This document shows, one piece after another, positions 1-6,447 of a stretch of 7,816 bases of DNA. The stretch is from Chloroflexota bacterium (GTDB lineage Bacteria > Chloroflexota > Dehalococcoidia > Bin125). The stretch lies in assembly GCA_027296805.1 (NCBI GenBank), contig JAPUIR010000065.1, positions 1 to 7,816 of the forward strand, given 5' to 3'. The notes under the pieces were generated by a model. That model was given only the letters and a program-made list of their open reading frames with translations. It was not told where the DNA came from and did no database searches. The position numbers and the translations under genes were made by a program. Numbering within the stretch: the stretch's first letter is position 1; each line of letters begins with the position of its first letter.

Positions 1-231
1 CACGCCAAGGACAAGGACGAGACGCTCTACTCCGCCATCGCGGTGATCCTGGGCGAAGGACGGGAATTGGCCGCGGAAGCGGCCGTCGACGTCGCTGAGC
101 TGCGCCGGCGACAGGTGGAGAGCTATCTCCGACGCCTGGAAACCGCCCATCTCTCGGACCGTCGCAACCGCATGCACGAATCCTTCACAAGCTGGCTCGG
201 GCTCGCGGACCCCATACAGCCCACCACCTAG
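1..231 (+). CDS. C-terminal end of an unrecognised protein (5' truncated by window edge)
   Basis: The reading frame is open from base 1 to a TAG at 229-231, giving 76 residues of a C-terminus; the true start lies before the window. An internal GTG at 43 could serve as a start, but the frame is equally open before it, so truncation is more likely. The visible part is charged and apparently helical: an alanine/glutamate-rich stretch, then an arginine-rich helix (AELRRRQVESYLRRLE), ending in a Pro/Thr tail. There is no membrane segment or catalytic motif. I do not recognise the family and assign no function. A GC-rich hairpin about 30 nt after the stop may end its transcript. Confidence 0.6.
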   Translation, partial: HAKDKDETLYSAIAVILGEGRELAAEAAVDVAELRRRQVESYLRRLETAHLSDRRNRMHESFTSWLGLADPIQPTT

Positions 232-262
232 CTTTCGTCACCCACATCGAAAGCCACGGCTG

Positions 263-279
263 GCCCCGTCACGCGGGGC
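263..279 (+). terminator. Candidate terminator hairpin after the first gene
   Basis: GCCCCG at 263-268 pairs perfectly with CGGGGC at 274-279 around the 5-nt loop TCACG; a G-T pair (262/280) could extend the stem. It lies 32 nt after the stop at 231. Only a weak T-containing stretch (TCTTA) follows, so this is not a textbook intrinsic terminator. Confidence 0.35.
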
Positions 280-300
280 TCTTACGCGTGTCTACGGGAC

Positions 301-432
301 ATGAAGATGCTGCACGTTCTGCACACTCTCAGGAGCGGCTCTCGCACGGGGATCGCCTGGCTCAGCTACGCCGCCGTCTACGGCGCAGTCTTGCTGCTGC
401 CCACCTATGCGGTCGTGGGAGCGGTCCGCTAG
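301..432 (+). CDS. Possible 43-residue single-helix membrane microprotein
   Basis: An ATG at 301 opens 43 codons ending in TAG at 430-432. The product begins MKMLHVLHTLRSGSRTG, a short basic N-terminus, followed by an uncharged stretch at about residues 18-42 (IAWLSYAAVYGAVLLLP and on to AVVGAV), long enough for one membrane helix, and ends in a single Arg. Positive charge before and hydrophobic residues after is the usual layout of a small inner-membrane protein. There is no convincing Shine-Dalgarno site: upstream is only TCTACGGGAC. No family is recognised. It lies between two candidate terminator-like hairpins, 69 nt after the previous stop. It could be a chance ORF in GC-rich DNA. Confidence 0.35.
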   Translation: MKMLHVLHTLRSGSRTGIAWLSYAAVYGAVLLLPTYAVVGAVR

Positions 433-470
433 AGCGCCCCGCGCCTGGCCTCGTGTCGACCCACCCGCCC

Positions 471-496
471 CATCGAGCGACGGCCGTCGCTTGATG
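471..496 (+). terminator. 26-nt near-perfect inverted repeat, terminator or operator
   Basis: The core AGCGACGGCCGTCGCT (476-491) is a perfect 16-bp palindrome. CATCG (471-475) and TGATG (492-496) extend it to 13 bp per arm with one G-T pair. As RNA it folds into an 11-bp stem with a GGCC loop. A five-T run (511-515) follows 14 nt later, too far for a classical intrinsic terminator. It lies 38 nt after the small ORF and 131 nt before the c-di-GMP gene, so it could end one transcript or bind a dimeric regulator of the next. Either role is inference. Confidence 0.4.
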
Positions 497-616
497 ATCG
501 CACTACCCCCTTTTTCTACCCCGCCAACGACTGTCGTCGCAGACTGAACGCCCGCCTCCTCGATGCCGACTCTTAACACAGGAAACCCCGCAGGGCCGCC
601 TGGGCCCGGCGCGCAT

Positions 617-621
617 GGAGG
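617..621 (+). promoter_or_regulatory. Ribosome binding site that fixes a TTG start
   Basis: GGAGG lies 6 nt before the TTG at 628. The frame has an in-frame TAA at 574-576 and no ATG or GTG between that stop and 628. The nearby ATG at 615 is in another frame and overlaps this site, so it is not the start. This supports initiation of the c-di-GMP protein at TTG 628. Confidence 0.65.
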
Positions 622-627
622 TGCGGG

Positions 628-3069
628 TTGGCGTACTCACGTCGACCTTGGTCTCGCGGATCGATCGGGCAGCACGCGGTCTCGGCCTACGTGCTCGTCG
701 TCGTGGGCGCGACCGTCGCGGGGACCGTGGCGTGGTGGACCCAGGTCCACGATCCTTGGCCGGACACCACCTCCGACTATGTGCTGTGGGCTGCGCTGAC
801 CGCCCTAGCCGCGGCGCTTGAGCGGTTCCGCACGGAATTGTTCGGCGAATCGAAGATCAGCCTCGCCTTCGTACCCTTGCTCACCGTCGGCCTGGTGTTG
901 GGTCCCGGCCCGACCGTGGTGGCGGGCGCCATATCGATGCTGTTCGCGCACCTGAAAACGGGTTCGCGCCCGCTCCAGGCCGGCTTCAACGCCGCGGTGC
1001 AAGGCGTCTCACCCGCCGCCGGGGCGCTGCTGTATCAGTCGCTTGCGGCCTTGCCGGCGCTGAGCCAGGCCGCCGAACAGAGCGGGCTCGTCGCGGCAGC
1101 GGCGATCCTCGCATTTGCAGTCAACAGTCTGCTCGTCGCCGGCGTGCTCTCGCTGAGTTCGGGTGGGAACGTCGGCAGCATCTGGGTCGAGAAATACCGC
1201 TGGCTCGCACCGCACTACGTGGGGCTGGCACTACTGGCCTATGTGGTGGCACTGGCCTACACGGGTCTCGGCATCGCAGGCATCGGCGCGTTCATTCTGC
1301 CGATCGGCATGTACCGCCTGAGCATCTACCAGTACGTCCGACGCACCCGCAGCGACGTGCTCCGACTGAAACAGAGCGAAGAGCGCTTCCGCGCCCTCGT
1401 GCAACGCGCGCCTGGCGTTATCGCGATCATGAGCCGCGGCGGCACAGGGCAGGTGCTGACGCCCAGCCCGGATCTTGCATCGCGCTCCGAAACGGACGAC
1501 CTCATGTCCATGATTCATCCCGACGATGAGGAGCGGGTGCGCTACCTCGTACGGCAGCCGGTCAAGGACGATGGGCCGGACGACGTCTCCTTCGACCTCC
1601 GCCTGCGCCACAACGATGGCTCCTGGCACGACTACGAGGCGGTCGCCTCCAACCTGCTGGACAACGACGCGGTGGACGGCATTGTTCTCAATGCCCGCGA
1701 CGTGACCGAGCGCAAACAGCTCGAAGAACAGCTGCGCCACCAAGCATTCCACGACGCGCTCACCAGCTTGCCAAACCGCGCGCTGTTCCTGGACCGTCTG
1801 GAGCATTCCCTCCAGCGCTCGCGGACACGTGCGGGGTTCGTGGCAGTGATGCTGCTCGACCTCGACCGCTTTAAAGTCGTGAACGACAGTCTGGGCCACC
1901 ATCGAGGCGACGAATTGCTGCGGCAGGTCGGCGCACGGCTGCGCTCCGCCCTGAGCTCCGGCGACACGCTCGCTCGCTTTGGCGGCGACGAGTTCACGGT
2001 CCTGCTGGAGGACCTACCCGACGGGGAGGCCGCGGGGAGCGCCGCGGAGCATCTGATTCAGTCCCTGGAGGCGCCCTTCAATCTTGCCGGTCAAGAGTCG
2101 TTCGTGACCGCCAGCATCGGCATCTCTCTCAGCCACGACGGCACCGAGCCCCCCATCGAGATGCTGCGCAAGGCAGACGCCGCGATGTATCAGGCAAAGG
2201 GCGACCATGTCGATCGCTACGTGTTCTATGACGAGGACTGTGAAGCGTTCCCGGTGGAGCGGGTGCAGCTCGAGTCGGACCTGCGCCGCGCCATCGAGCG
2301 CGACGAATTGATCGCCCACTACCAGCCGGAGGTCGACCTCGAGACGATGGAGATCATTGGTTTCGAGGCCCTCGTTCGCTGGCAGCACCCCGAACGCGGG
2401 CTGATCCCCCCCGGGGAATTCATCCCCCTCGCGGAGGAGACGGGCGACATCGTGGCGATCGGACACTGGGTCCTGGAGGAGGCTTGTCAGTTCGCCAAGG
2501 CCGCGCAGGCCCTCAGCGATGGCCGTCCCATCGTGCTGGGCGTCAACCTCTCGCCGCAAGAATTCCTCTGGCCGGACCTGCTGCCGCGCGTCTCAGAGGT
2601 GCTCGAACGGACCCAGCTCGACCCCGCCTGTCTGCGCATCGAGATCACCGAGGGCACGTTGATGGCGGACACGCCGACGATCAACAACATCCTCAAGCAA
2701 CTGAAGGATCTCGGCGTGGAGCTGGCCATCGACGACTTCGGGACGGGCTACTCGTCGCTGCACTATCTCCGCCGGCTGCCCGTCGACATCATCAAGATCG
2801 ATCAGTCGTTCGTGCGTGACATGGAAGAGGACGAGCGGATCGGGCTGCTGGTGGAAGGCGTTGTACGGATCGCCGACGCGCTGGGGCTGGAGGTCACGGC
2901 GGAAGGGATCGAGACCTACGGACAGGCCACGGCCCTGCGCTGGTATGGCTGCCAGCGAGGTCAGGGCTACTACTTCGCGCGGCCGATGGAACGTGCGGAT
3001 GCGCTGCGTGCGGTTGCCGCCGGACTCACCCCGGAGGGTGAGCCCGAACGACAATCCGCAGTCGCGTAG
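628..3069 (+). CDS. Membrane-anchored PAS-GGDEF-EAL c-di-GMP turnover protein
   Basis: An 813-residue cyclic-di-GMP enzyme of the inner membrane. Residues about 18-230 hold six to eight hydrophobic segments forming a sensor I cannot assign to a named MASE domain. A cytoplasmic linker leads to a PAS domain (about 252-362, ending in the typical DVTERK). The GGDEF domain (about 370-530) has the metal-binding motif [16 protein letters not shown] and an intact GGDEF at 452-456. The inhibitory I-site RxxD is SSGD (443-446), so its Arg is lost. The EAL domain (about 545-795) keeps E580-A-L, N640, E672/E675, D702-D703 ([10 protein letters not shown]), K723, E759 and Q779, the set expected of an active phosphodiesterase. 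Both activities are therefore predicted, with no product inhibition at the canonical I-site. The start is TTG, chosen from the GGAGG upstream. It appears monocistronic, and its stop lies 2 bp from that of a convergent micro-gene. What it senses cannot be read. Confidence 0.93.
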   Translation: MAYSRRPWSRGSIGQHAVSAYVLVVVGATVAGTVAWWTQVHDPWPDTTSDYVLWAALTALAAALERFRTELFGESKISLAFVPLLTVGLVLGPGPTVVAGAISMLFAHLKTGSRPLQAGFNAAVQGVSPAAGALLYQSLAALPALSQAAEQSGLVAAAAILAFAVNSLLVAGVLSLSSGGNVGSIWVEKYRWLAPHYVGLALLAYVVALAYTGLGIAGIGAFILPIGMYRLSIYQYVRRTRSDVLRLKQSEERFRALVQRAPGVIAIMSRGGTGQVLTPSPDLASRSETDDLMSMIHPDDEERVRYLVRQPVKDDGPDDVSFDLRLRHNDGSWHDYEAVASNLLDNDAVDGIVLNARDVTERKQLEEQLRHQAFHDALTSLPNRALFLDRLEHSLQRSRTRAGFVAVMLLDLDRFKVVNDSLGHHRGDELLRQVGARLRSALSSGDTLARFGGDEFTVLLEDLPDGEAAGSAAEHLIQSLEAPFNLAGQESFVTASIGISLSHDGTEPPIEMLRKADAAMYQAKGDHVDRYVFYDEDCEAFPVERVQLESDLRRAIERDELIAHYQPEVDLETMEIIGFEALVRWQHPERGLIPPGEFIPLAEETGDIVAIGHWVLEEACQFAKAAQALSDGRPIVLGVNLSPQEFLWPDLLPRVSEVLERTQLDPACLRIEITEGTLMADTPTINNILKQLKDLGVELAIDDFGTGYSSLHYLRRLPVDIIKIDQSFVRDMEEDERIGLLVEGVVRIADALGLEVTAEGIETYGQATALRWYGCQRGQGYYFARPMERADALRAVAAGLTPEGEPERQSAVA

Positions 3070-3071
3070 TC

Positions 3072-3164
3072 CTACCAGCTGATGCCGGCGGACGCCACGC
3101 CCGGGATGATGGTTGCCGCGGCAACGGCAAGCCCGAGTAGCGCAATCTGGAATCGACGGCGCAT
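3072..3164 (-). CDS. 30-residue signal-peptide-like micro-gene
   Basis: A minus-strand ATG at 3164-3162 opens 30 codons to a TAG at 3074-3072. The product is MRRRFQ, a hydrophobic core (IALLGLAVAAATII), then PGVASA followed by GISW. This is the layout of a Sec signal peptide with an AxA cleavage site, which would leave only the tetrapeptide GISW; uncleaved, it would be a single-helix membrane peptide. The start is supported by an AAAGGA ribosome site 7 nt upstream and a TTGACA promoter about 65 nt upstream. The frame stays open to an ATG at 3272, but that start lies before the promoter and would add a polar N-terminus that buries the signal sequence. It converges on the c-di-GMP gene with 2 bp between stops. 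No family is recognised. The combined expression signals make it more credible than a random short ORF. Confidence 0.5.
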   Translation of the reverse strand: MRRRFQIALLGLAVAAATIIPGVASAGISW

Positions 3165-3171
3165 GAGCGAG

Positions 3172-3177
3172 TCCTTT
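3172..3177 (-). promoter_or_regulatory. Ribosome binding site of the 30-residue micro-gene
   Basis: On the minus strand AAAGGA lies 7 nt before the ATG at 3164. This good match and spacing selects that start over the in-frame ATG 108 nt further upstream. Confidence 0.5.
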
Positions 3178-3206
3178 CGCTTGCGACACTCATCCTGAGC
3201 CCGGGC

Positions 3207-3236
3207 ACCGTACGATCGCGTCTCGACGGCTGTCAA
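3207..3236 (-). promoter_or_regulatory. Candidate sigma70 promoter for the micro-gene
   Basis: Reading the minus strand, a perfect TTGACA -35 box (3236-3231) is followed after 18 nt by TACGGT (3212-3207), which matches the -10 consensus at only three of six positions. Initiation near 3200 would give a leader of about 35 nt containing the AAAGGA site. The -35 is strong and the -10 weak, as in a promoter needing an activator or with modest output. Confidence 0.4.
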
Positions 3237-3344
3237 TGAGATCATCATTTGCGTCATACAATCATGTTTCACTCTCGATGGGACACCGTCGCACTAGTCG
3301 TGTTGGGTACGTGGGCGCCTACCTCACTGCCGTATTCCTTCGAT

Positions 3345-3369
3345 GCCGGATCCGGCTAGTCTGATCCGG
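3345..3369. repeat. GATCCGG direct and inverted repeat, possible operator
   Basis: GCCGGATCCGGC (3345-3356) is a perfect 12-bp palindrome. Its half GATCCGG (3349-3355) recurs in direct orientation at 3363-3369, 14 nt on. CCGGATC (3346-3352) and GATCCGG (3363-3369) can also pair as a 7-bp stem. The site lies about 150 bp before the CoA-transferase operon, where a regulator could bind. No clear promoter was found next to it, so operator function is inference. Confidence 0.3.
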
Positions 3370-3390
3370 TGCCGCTCTCCGGACATCCAC

Positions 3391-3444
3391 GCTCGTCCTG
3401 AGCAAGGCGAGCGGCGCGGGAACCCTCGCCTGCGCGAGGGTTCC
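3391..3444. repeat. REP-like pair of adjacent hairpins
   Basis: The first hairpin is GCTCG-T-CCT (3391-3399) pairing with AGGCGAGC (3405-3412), with a single-base bulge at T3396 and a 5-nt loop. Six bases later GGAACCCTCGC (3419-3429) pairs perfectly over 11 bp with GCGAGGGTTCC (3434-3444) around the loop CTGC. No T-run follows on the plus strand, arguing against a simple intrinsic terminator. Two close imperfect/perfect palindromes between genes resemble a bacterial REP/BIME-type dispersed repeat. Copy number cannot be judged from one window. Confidence 0.4.
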
Positions 3445-3520
3445 ACTCTGTTCGGACTCCATGGCCCGCTCCTCGGATTCGGCGCGCTCCCAAGGCGCGC
3501 CTGCGATATCCTCTGACACC

Positions 3521-4744
3521 ATGAGTTCCACCCCAGATCCGGCGGCAACCCCAACTTCCGGTCCACTGCGTGGCATCGACGTGGTGGAGATCGCCTCAAC
3601 GGCGAGCGCCGCCTATTGCGGCCGCCTTCTGGCCGGTCTGGGTGCCCGCGTGCTGCTACTCGAACCACCCGGGGGAGGACCGCTCCGGCGCGAGGGACCC
3701 TTCCCCGCGGACGCCCCCCACCGCGAGAGAGCGGCCTCCCATCTGCACCTCAACCGCGGCAAGCAGTCCGCTGCGCTGAATCTTGCGACTCGAAGCGGGC
3801 GCCGACGCCTGCACAGCCTCCTGGACGCGACGGACGCTCTCGTGATCGACGGGGAACCGGCGCAATGGCAGCGGTTGAGCCTGGAGCCTGGCAACCTGCA
3901 GGCGACCCACCCAGCGTTGGTCGTGGCGACCATCAGTCCGTTCGGAAGCAGCGGTCCACATCGAGATTGGTCCGGCACGGAGCTCACGTCCTACGCGGCG
4001 GGGGGGTATCTGCGCATCACGGGGAGCCCGCATCGCGAGCCCGTGAAGGCCTGGGGCCAGCAAGCGCAGCTCCAAGCGGGGATCCACGCGGCCCTGGGTA
4101 CGCTGGCTGCCCTGAGCGCGGCCGGCCGCGACGGGCAGGGCCAGCACGTCGATGTGGCGGTGGCGGAGGCGGTCTCCTTCTTGCTGGGCGGGACGCTGCA
4201 GAGCGCGTACTTCTTCGACACGGAGCCGGCGCGCAACGGTGCGCGCCTGGTGGGGTTCGGCGATGGTCACACCTATCCCAGCACCGTACGGCCCTGTCTC
4301 GACGGGTTCGTCCACGCCCATTGCAATAATCGCTTCCCGGAATCGATGGCGTTGCTGTTCGATCAGCCTCGATTGTCGGAGCCGGAGCTGCTGCGTTCCA
4401 TGATGGGGAACGCGGACGAGATCGATGCGCTAATGGCGCCCAAGCTCGAGGCCGAGACGCGAGCCAGCATCGTGCGGGAGGCGCAGGATCTGCGCATCCC
4501 CTTTACCGAGGTACTGGCGCCAAGTGAAGTGCTCGCCGACGACGCGGGACATCACGCGGCGCGGGGATTCTTCGTCGAACACCCGGACGGCGCGGACGGA
4601 CGGGCGCTGTACCCCGGCGCGCCGATCCGTCTCGGCGAGACGCCGTGGAGCGACCAACCCGCACCCCGCTTCAACGAGCACGCCACGTCGCTCCAGTCCG
4701 ACGCTGCGACGCGAGCACGCTGGAGGCGCGCCGGTGTCGCCTGA
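3521..4744 (+). CDS. Class III (CaiB/BaiF) CoA-transferase-like subunit lacking the catalytic Asp
   Basis: A 407-residue protein of the normal family length. The N-terminal CoA-binding part starts with LRGIDVVEIASTAS and GLGARVLLLEPPGG, followed by HLNRGKQSAALNL, a degenerate form of the family FNRGKRSL motif. The segment QAGIHAALGTLAAL with GRDGQGQHVDVAVAEAV matches the family's core helix. In this family the acyl-accepting Asp (Asp169 of formyl-CoA transferase) lies four residues before the Gly of that helix; here that place is Q183. The usual VENF motif also reads VIDG. It is therefore probably not catalytic alone, but a partner subunit of the intact transferase that overlaps it by 11 nt, as in known two-subunit class III enzymes (BbsEF, SmtAB). 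The start is uncertain: ATG 3521 gives a normal N-terminus, while an in-frame ATG at 3461 adds 20 Ser/Ala-rich residues. Neither has a clear ribosome site. First gene of the operon. Confidence 0.85.
   Translation: MSSTPDPAATPTSGPLRGIDVVEIASTASAAYCGRLLAGLGARVLLLEPPGGGPLRREGPFPADAPHRERAASHLHLNRGKQSAALNLATRSGRRRLHSLLDATDALVIDGEPAQWQRLSLEPGNLQATHPALVVATISPFGSSGPHRDWSGTELTSYAAGGYLRITGSPHREPVKAWGQQAQLQAGIHAALGTLAALSAAGRDGQGQHVDVAVAEAVSFLLGGTLQSAYFFDTEPARNGARLVGFGDGHTYPSTVRPCLDGFVHAHCNNRFPESMALLFDQPRLSEPELLRSMMGNADEIDALMAPKLEAETRASIVREAQDLRIPFTEVLAPSEVLADDAGHHAARGFFVEHPDGADGRALYPGAPIRLGETPWSDQPAPRFNEHATSLQSDAATRARWRRAGVA
4722..4726 (+). promoter_or_regulatory. Ribosome binding site that fixes a GTG start inside the previous gene
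   Basis: GGAGG lies 7 nt before the GTG at 4734, inside the last codons of the upstream transferase gene. The frame stays open far upstream, but that translation is Arg/Ser/Thr-rich and reads like a shadow of the other gene. The site and the 11-nt overlap point to GTG 4734 as the real start, with translational coupling. Confidence 0.65.
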
Positions 4745-6065
4745 ACCGGATCGCGCGCCTCCGCTCCTCCCTCGGGCCACACAGCCCGACACGCCGCGGC
4801 CGCTGGCGGGGATTCGCGTCGTGGATCTGACGGTCGCGGTCGCCGGTCCCATCAGCACACAGCTCCTGGCCTCACTGGGTGCGGACGTGATCCGCATCGA
4901 GACGCCCTGGGGGCGGCCGCGCACACCCGCGACCGTTGCGCCATCCACAACCGACGCAGCAACGCTAGGAGACGGGGCGGACGCGCCCTGGAACCGCATG
5001 CCGCTCTACAACGAGCTGAATCACAGCAAGCGCTCTCTGATCCTGAACCTGCTCGACCCGCGAGGGCGCGATGTTCTGCTTGACCTGGTGGAGTGCTCCG
5101 ATGTCCTCGTAGAGAACTTCGCTCCCCGCGTAATGGGCAACTTCGACCTGGAGTGGGACGTGCTCCGCGAACGAAACCCCGGGCTGGTATTCGTCAGCAT
5201 GCCCGCTTTCGGGAAGGAGGGCCCGCTGCGGGATCGCGTCTCGTACGGTCCGGGCATCGACGCCATGAGCGGGCTTTCCTGGCTCAGCGGATACGCCGAC
5301 GAAGGCCCGCTCAAGCCCGGTAACTTCTACTGCGACCAGAACGCAGGCCTGCACACCGCGCTCGCCGTCGTCAGCGCACTGCGCGCACGGGAGCGCACCG
5401 GCCGGGGCCAGACGGTGGAGCTGGCGATGATCGAGGGAGAGCTGCAATTGGTGGCGGACGCCTTACTCGACGTGCAGTTCAGCGGTCGGGAGCCCGCCCG
5501 CATGGGCAACGCCCACCACTGCTGGGCGCCACACGGCGTCTATCCTGCGGCGGGCGATGACGCCTGGATCGCCATCGTCTGCCGCGATGACCAGGACTGG
5601 GCGAGCTTGTGCGCGGAGTTGGCACTCGATGGAGTCGACGTTGCAGCGGACGATCCTCGATTCCGCACCGCCCTGCGCCGCTGGAAGCATCGCGACGCGC
5701 TGGACGATCTGCTGCGTGGCTGGACCTCGCGGCACGAGCCGCAGGCGCTGGCGGAACGCCTGCAGGCGGGCGGAGTCCCGGCATCGAACGTGCAGGGCGC
5801 GCGCGACCTGCTGCTGGACCCGCAGTTTCTCGCTCGCGAGGCCGCGGTCACCGTGCCCCACGCCGGTGTCGGGCCGAGTCCCGTGCCGCAGCCCGCGTTC
5901 CGGCTCAGCCGCACCCCAACTCCGCCAGCCAAGGCCGCGCCCCTCTTCGCGGAGGACAACGACTACGTCTTCCACACGCTGCTGGGCTACGACCGCGAGC
6001 GTGTACGTGGGCTGATCGACGCAGGCGTGACATCCTACGCGCTGATGGAGCGGCCCCCGCGATGA
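4734..6065 (+). CDS. Class III (CaiB/BaiF) CoA-transferase, catalytically complete
   Basis: A 443-residue protein that transfers CoA between acyl-CoA and a free carboxylic acid in the cytoplasm. Family marks: LAGIRVVDLTVAVAGP and SLGADVIRIETPWG near the N-terminus, NHSKRSLILNL, VLVENFAPRVM, FGKEGPLRDR, then CDQNAGLHTALAVVSAL with RERTGRGQTVELAM. D201 lies four residues before the helix glycine G205, the position of the catalytic Asp that forms the acyl anhydride intermediate. The C-terminal LLGYDRERVRGLIDAG is also typical. A longer-than-usual insert (about residues 63-85) separates the first two motifs. It begins at GTG within the preceding paralogue and ends in TGA overlapping the next gene's ATG, so the three are probably translationally coupled. 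It likely forms a complex with the Asp-less upstream paralogue. Acyl substrate unknown; the neighbouring dehydrogenase and hydratase suggest entry into a beta-oxidation-like route. Confidence 0.93.
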   Translation: MSPEPDRAPPLLPRATQPDTPRPLAGIRVVDLTVAVAGPISTQLLASLGADVIRIETPWGRPRTPATVAPSTTDAATLGDGADAPWNRMPLYNELNHSKRSLILNLLDPRGRDVLLDLVECSDVLVENFAPRVMGNFDLEWDVLRERNPGLVFVSMPAFGKEGPLRDRVSYGPGIDAMSGLSWLSGYADEGPLKPGNFYCDQNAGLHTALAVVSALRARERTGRGQTVELAMIEGELQLVADALLDVQFSGREPARMGNAHHCWAPHGVYPAAGDDAWIAIVCRDDQDWASLCAELALDGVDVAADDPRFRTALRRWKHRDALDDLLRGWTSRHEPQALAERLQAGGVPASNVQGARDLLLDPQFLAREAAVTVPHAGVGPSPVPQPAFRLSRTPTPPAKAAPLFAEDNDYVFHTLLGYDRERVRGLIDAGVTSYALMERPPR

Positions 6066-6424
6066 CGATCACGAAAGCATGGCTTGCCCCCGACCCCCCG
6101 GCGCTGCAACAGATCCCCGCTGTGCTCGGCGTGTACGAACTGGCGGATACGGCCGGCGTGGTGATCTACATCGGCATGGCGGGCGGGCGAGAGCCCTTCG
6201 GGCTGCGCGGCCGCATCGAGGCTCACTTCAGCGATCAGGAGCTGAATCCCGTCCTCCGGGAACGAGCCGCGCTCTACCGCTGGGAGAGCAACCAGCAATA
6301 CACCACCCAGCGCACCGAAATGCTGATGCGATACGCCCAGGAGCACGCCGACGCCCTCCCCGAGGGGAATCAAGCCGGCACCTGGGAGGATCGACCAACC
6401 TTGGGCCGTCTGGGCCGCTCGTAG
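6062..6424 (+). CDS. Stand-alone GIY-YIG-fold protein inside the CoA operon
   Basis: A 120-residue protein whose ATG overlaps the upstream TGA (ATGA), so it is probably made by coupled translation. Residues 23-38 read GVYELAD...VIYIG: GVY (24-26 region, Y25) and YIG (36-38) with ten residues between the two tyrosines, as in GIY-YIG domains. The following helix GLRGRIEAHF supplies Arg (R49 or R51). A Glu in RTEMLMRY (E86) and an Asn in LPEGNQ (N103) sit where the family's metal-binding Glu and late Asn occur. So all five classic marks are candidates. A small insertion (GREPF, 43-46) lies between YIG and the Arg helix. There is no DNA-binding, helicase or other domain, and the length resembles the short stand-alone YhbQ-type proteins. 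The family normally cuts nucleic acids, but the position between a CoA-transferase and an acyl-CoA dehydrogenase suggests a different or moonlighting role. Function unknown; fold assigned from motifs only. Confidence 0.75.
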   Translation: MTITKAWLAPDPPALQQIPAVLGVYELADTAGVVIYIGMAGGREPFGLRGRIEAHFSDQELNPVLRERAALYRWESNQQYTTQRTEMLMRYAQEHADALPEGNQAGTWEDRPTLGRLGRS

Positions 6425-6447
6425 GCGTGGGAGAGGAGCGACGAATC

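Noticed and set aside
615..821. ATG at 615 as the start of the c-di-GMP protein or of a frameshifted N-terminus
   Set aside because: It is in a different frame, overlaps the GGAGG site, and its continuation is Arg-rich; TTG 628 reads straight into the membrane domain without any frameshift.
1231..2559. Long minus-strand open frames (223 and 181 codons) opposite the c-di-GMP gene
   Set aside because: They are antisense to well-conserved PAS/GGDEF/EAL coding sequence and arise from its codon bias.
3025..3042. Hairpin CTCACCC/GGGTGAG with loop CGGA as a terminator
   Set aside because: It lies inside the last codons of the c-di-GMP gene with no T-run on either strand; it could serve the convergent micro-gene but the evidence is too thin.
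3112..3125. Perfect 14-bp palindrome GTTGCCGCGGCAAC
   Set aside because: It falls in the Ala-rich core of the micro-gene and can be explained by GC-rich alanine codons; too little loop space for a stable hairpin.
5609..6061. An upstream in-frame extension of the GIY-YIG gene that would make a 271-residue protein
   Set aside because: The extension is Arg/Ala/Gly-rich and lies wholly over the CoA-transferase; the ATGA overlap at 6062 gives a normal compact domain.
6079..6447. An upstream in-frame extension of the acyl-CoA dehydrogenase (possible fusion)
   Set aside because: The extra residues are a low-complexity shadow of the GIY-YIG gene, while ATG 6448 has a good ribosome site and gives the family's normal N-terminus.
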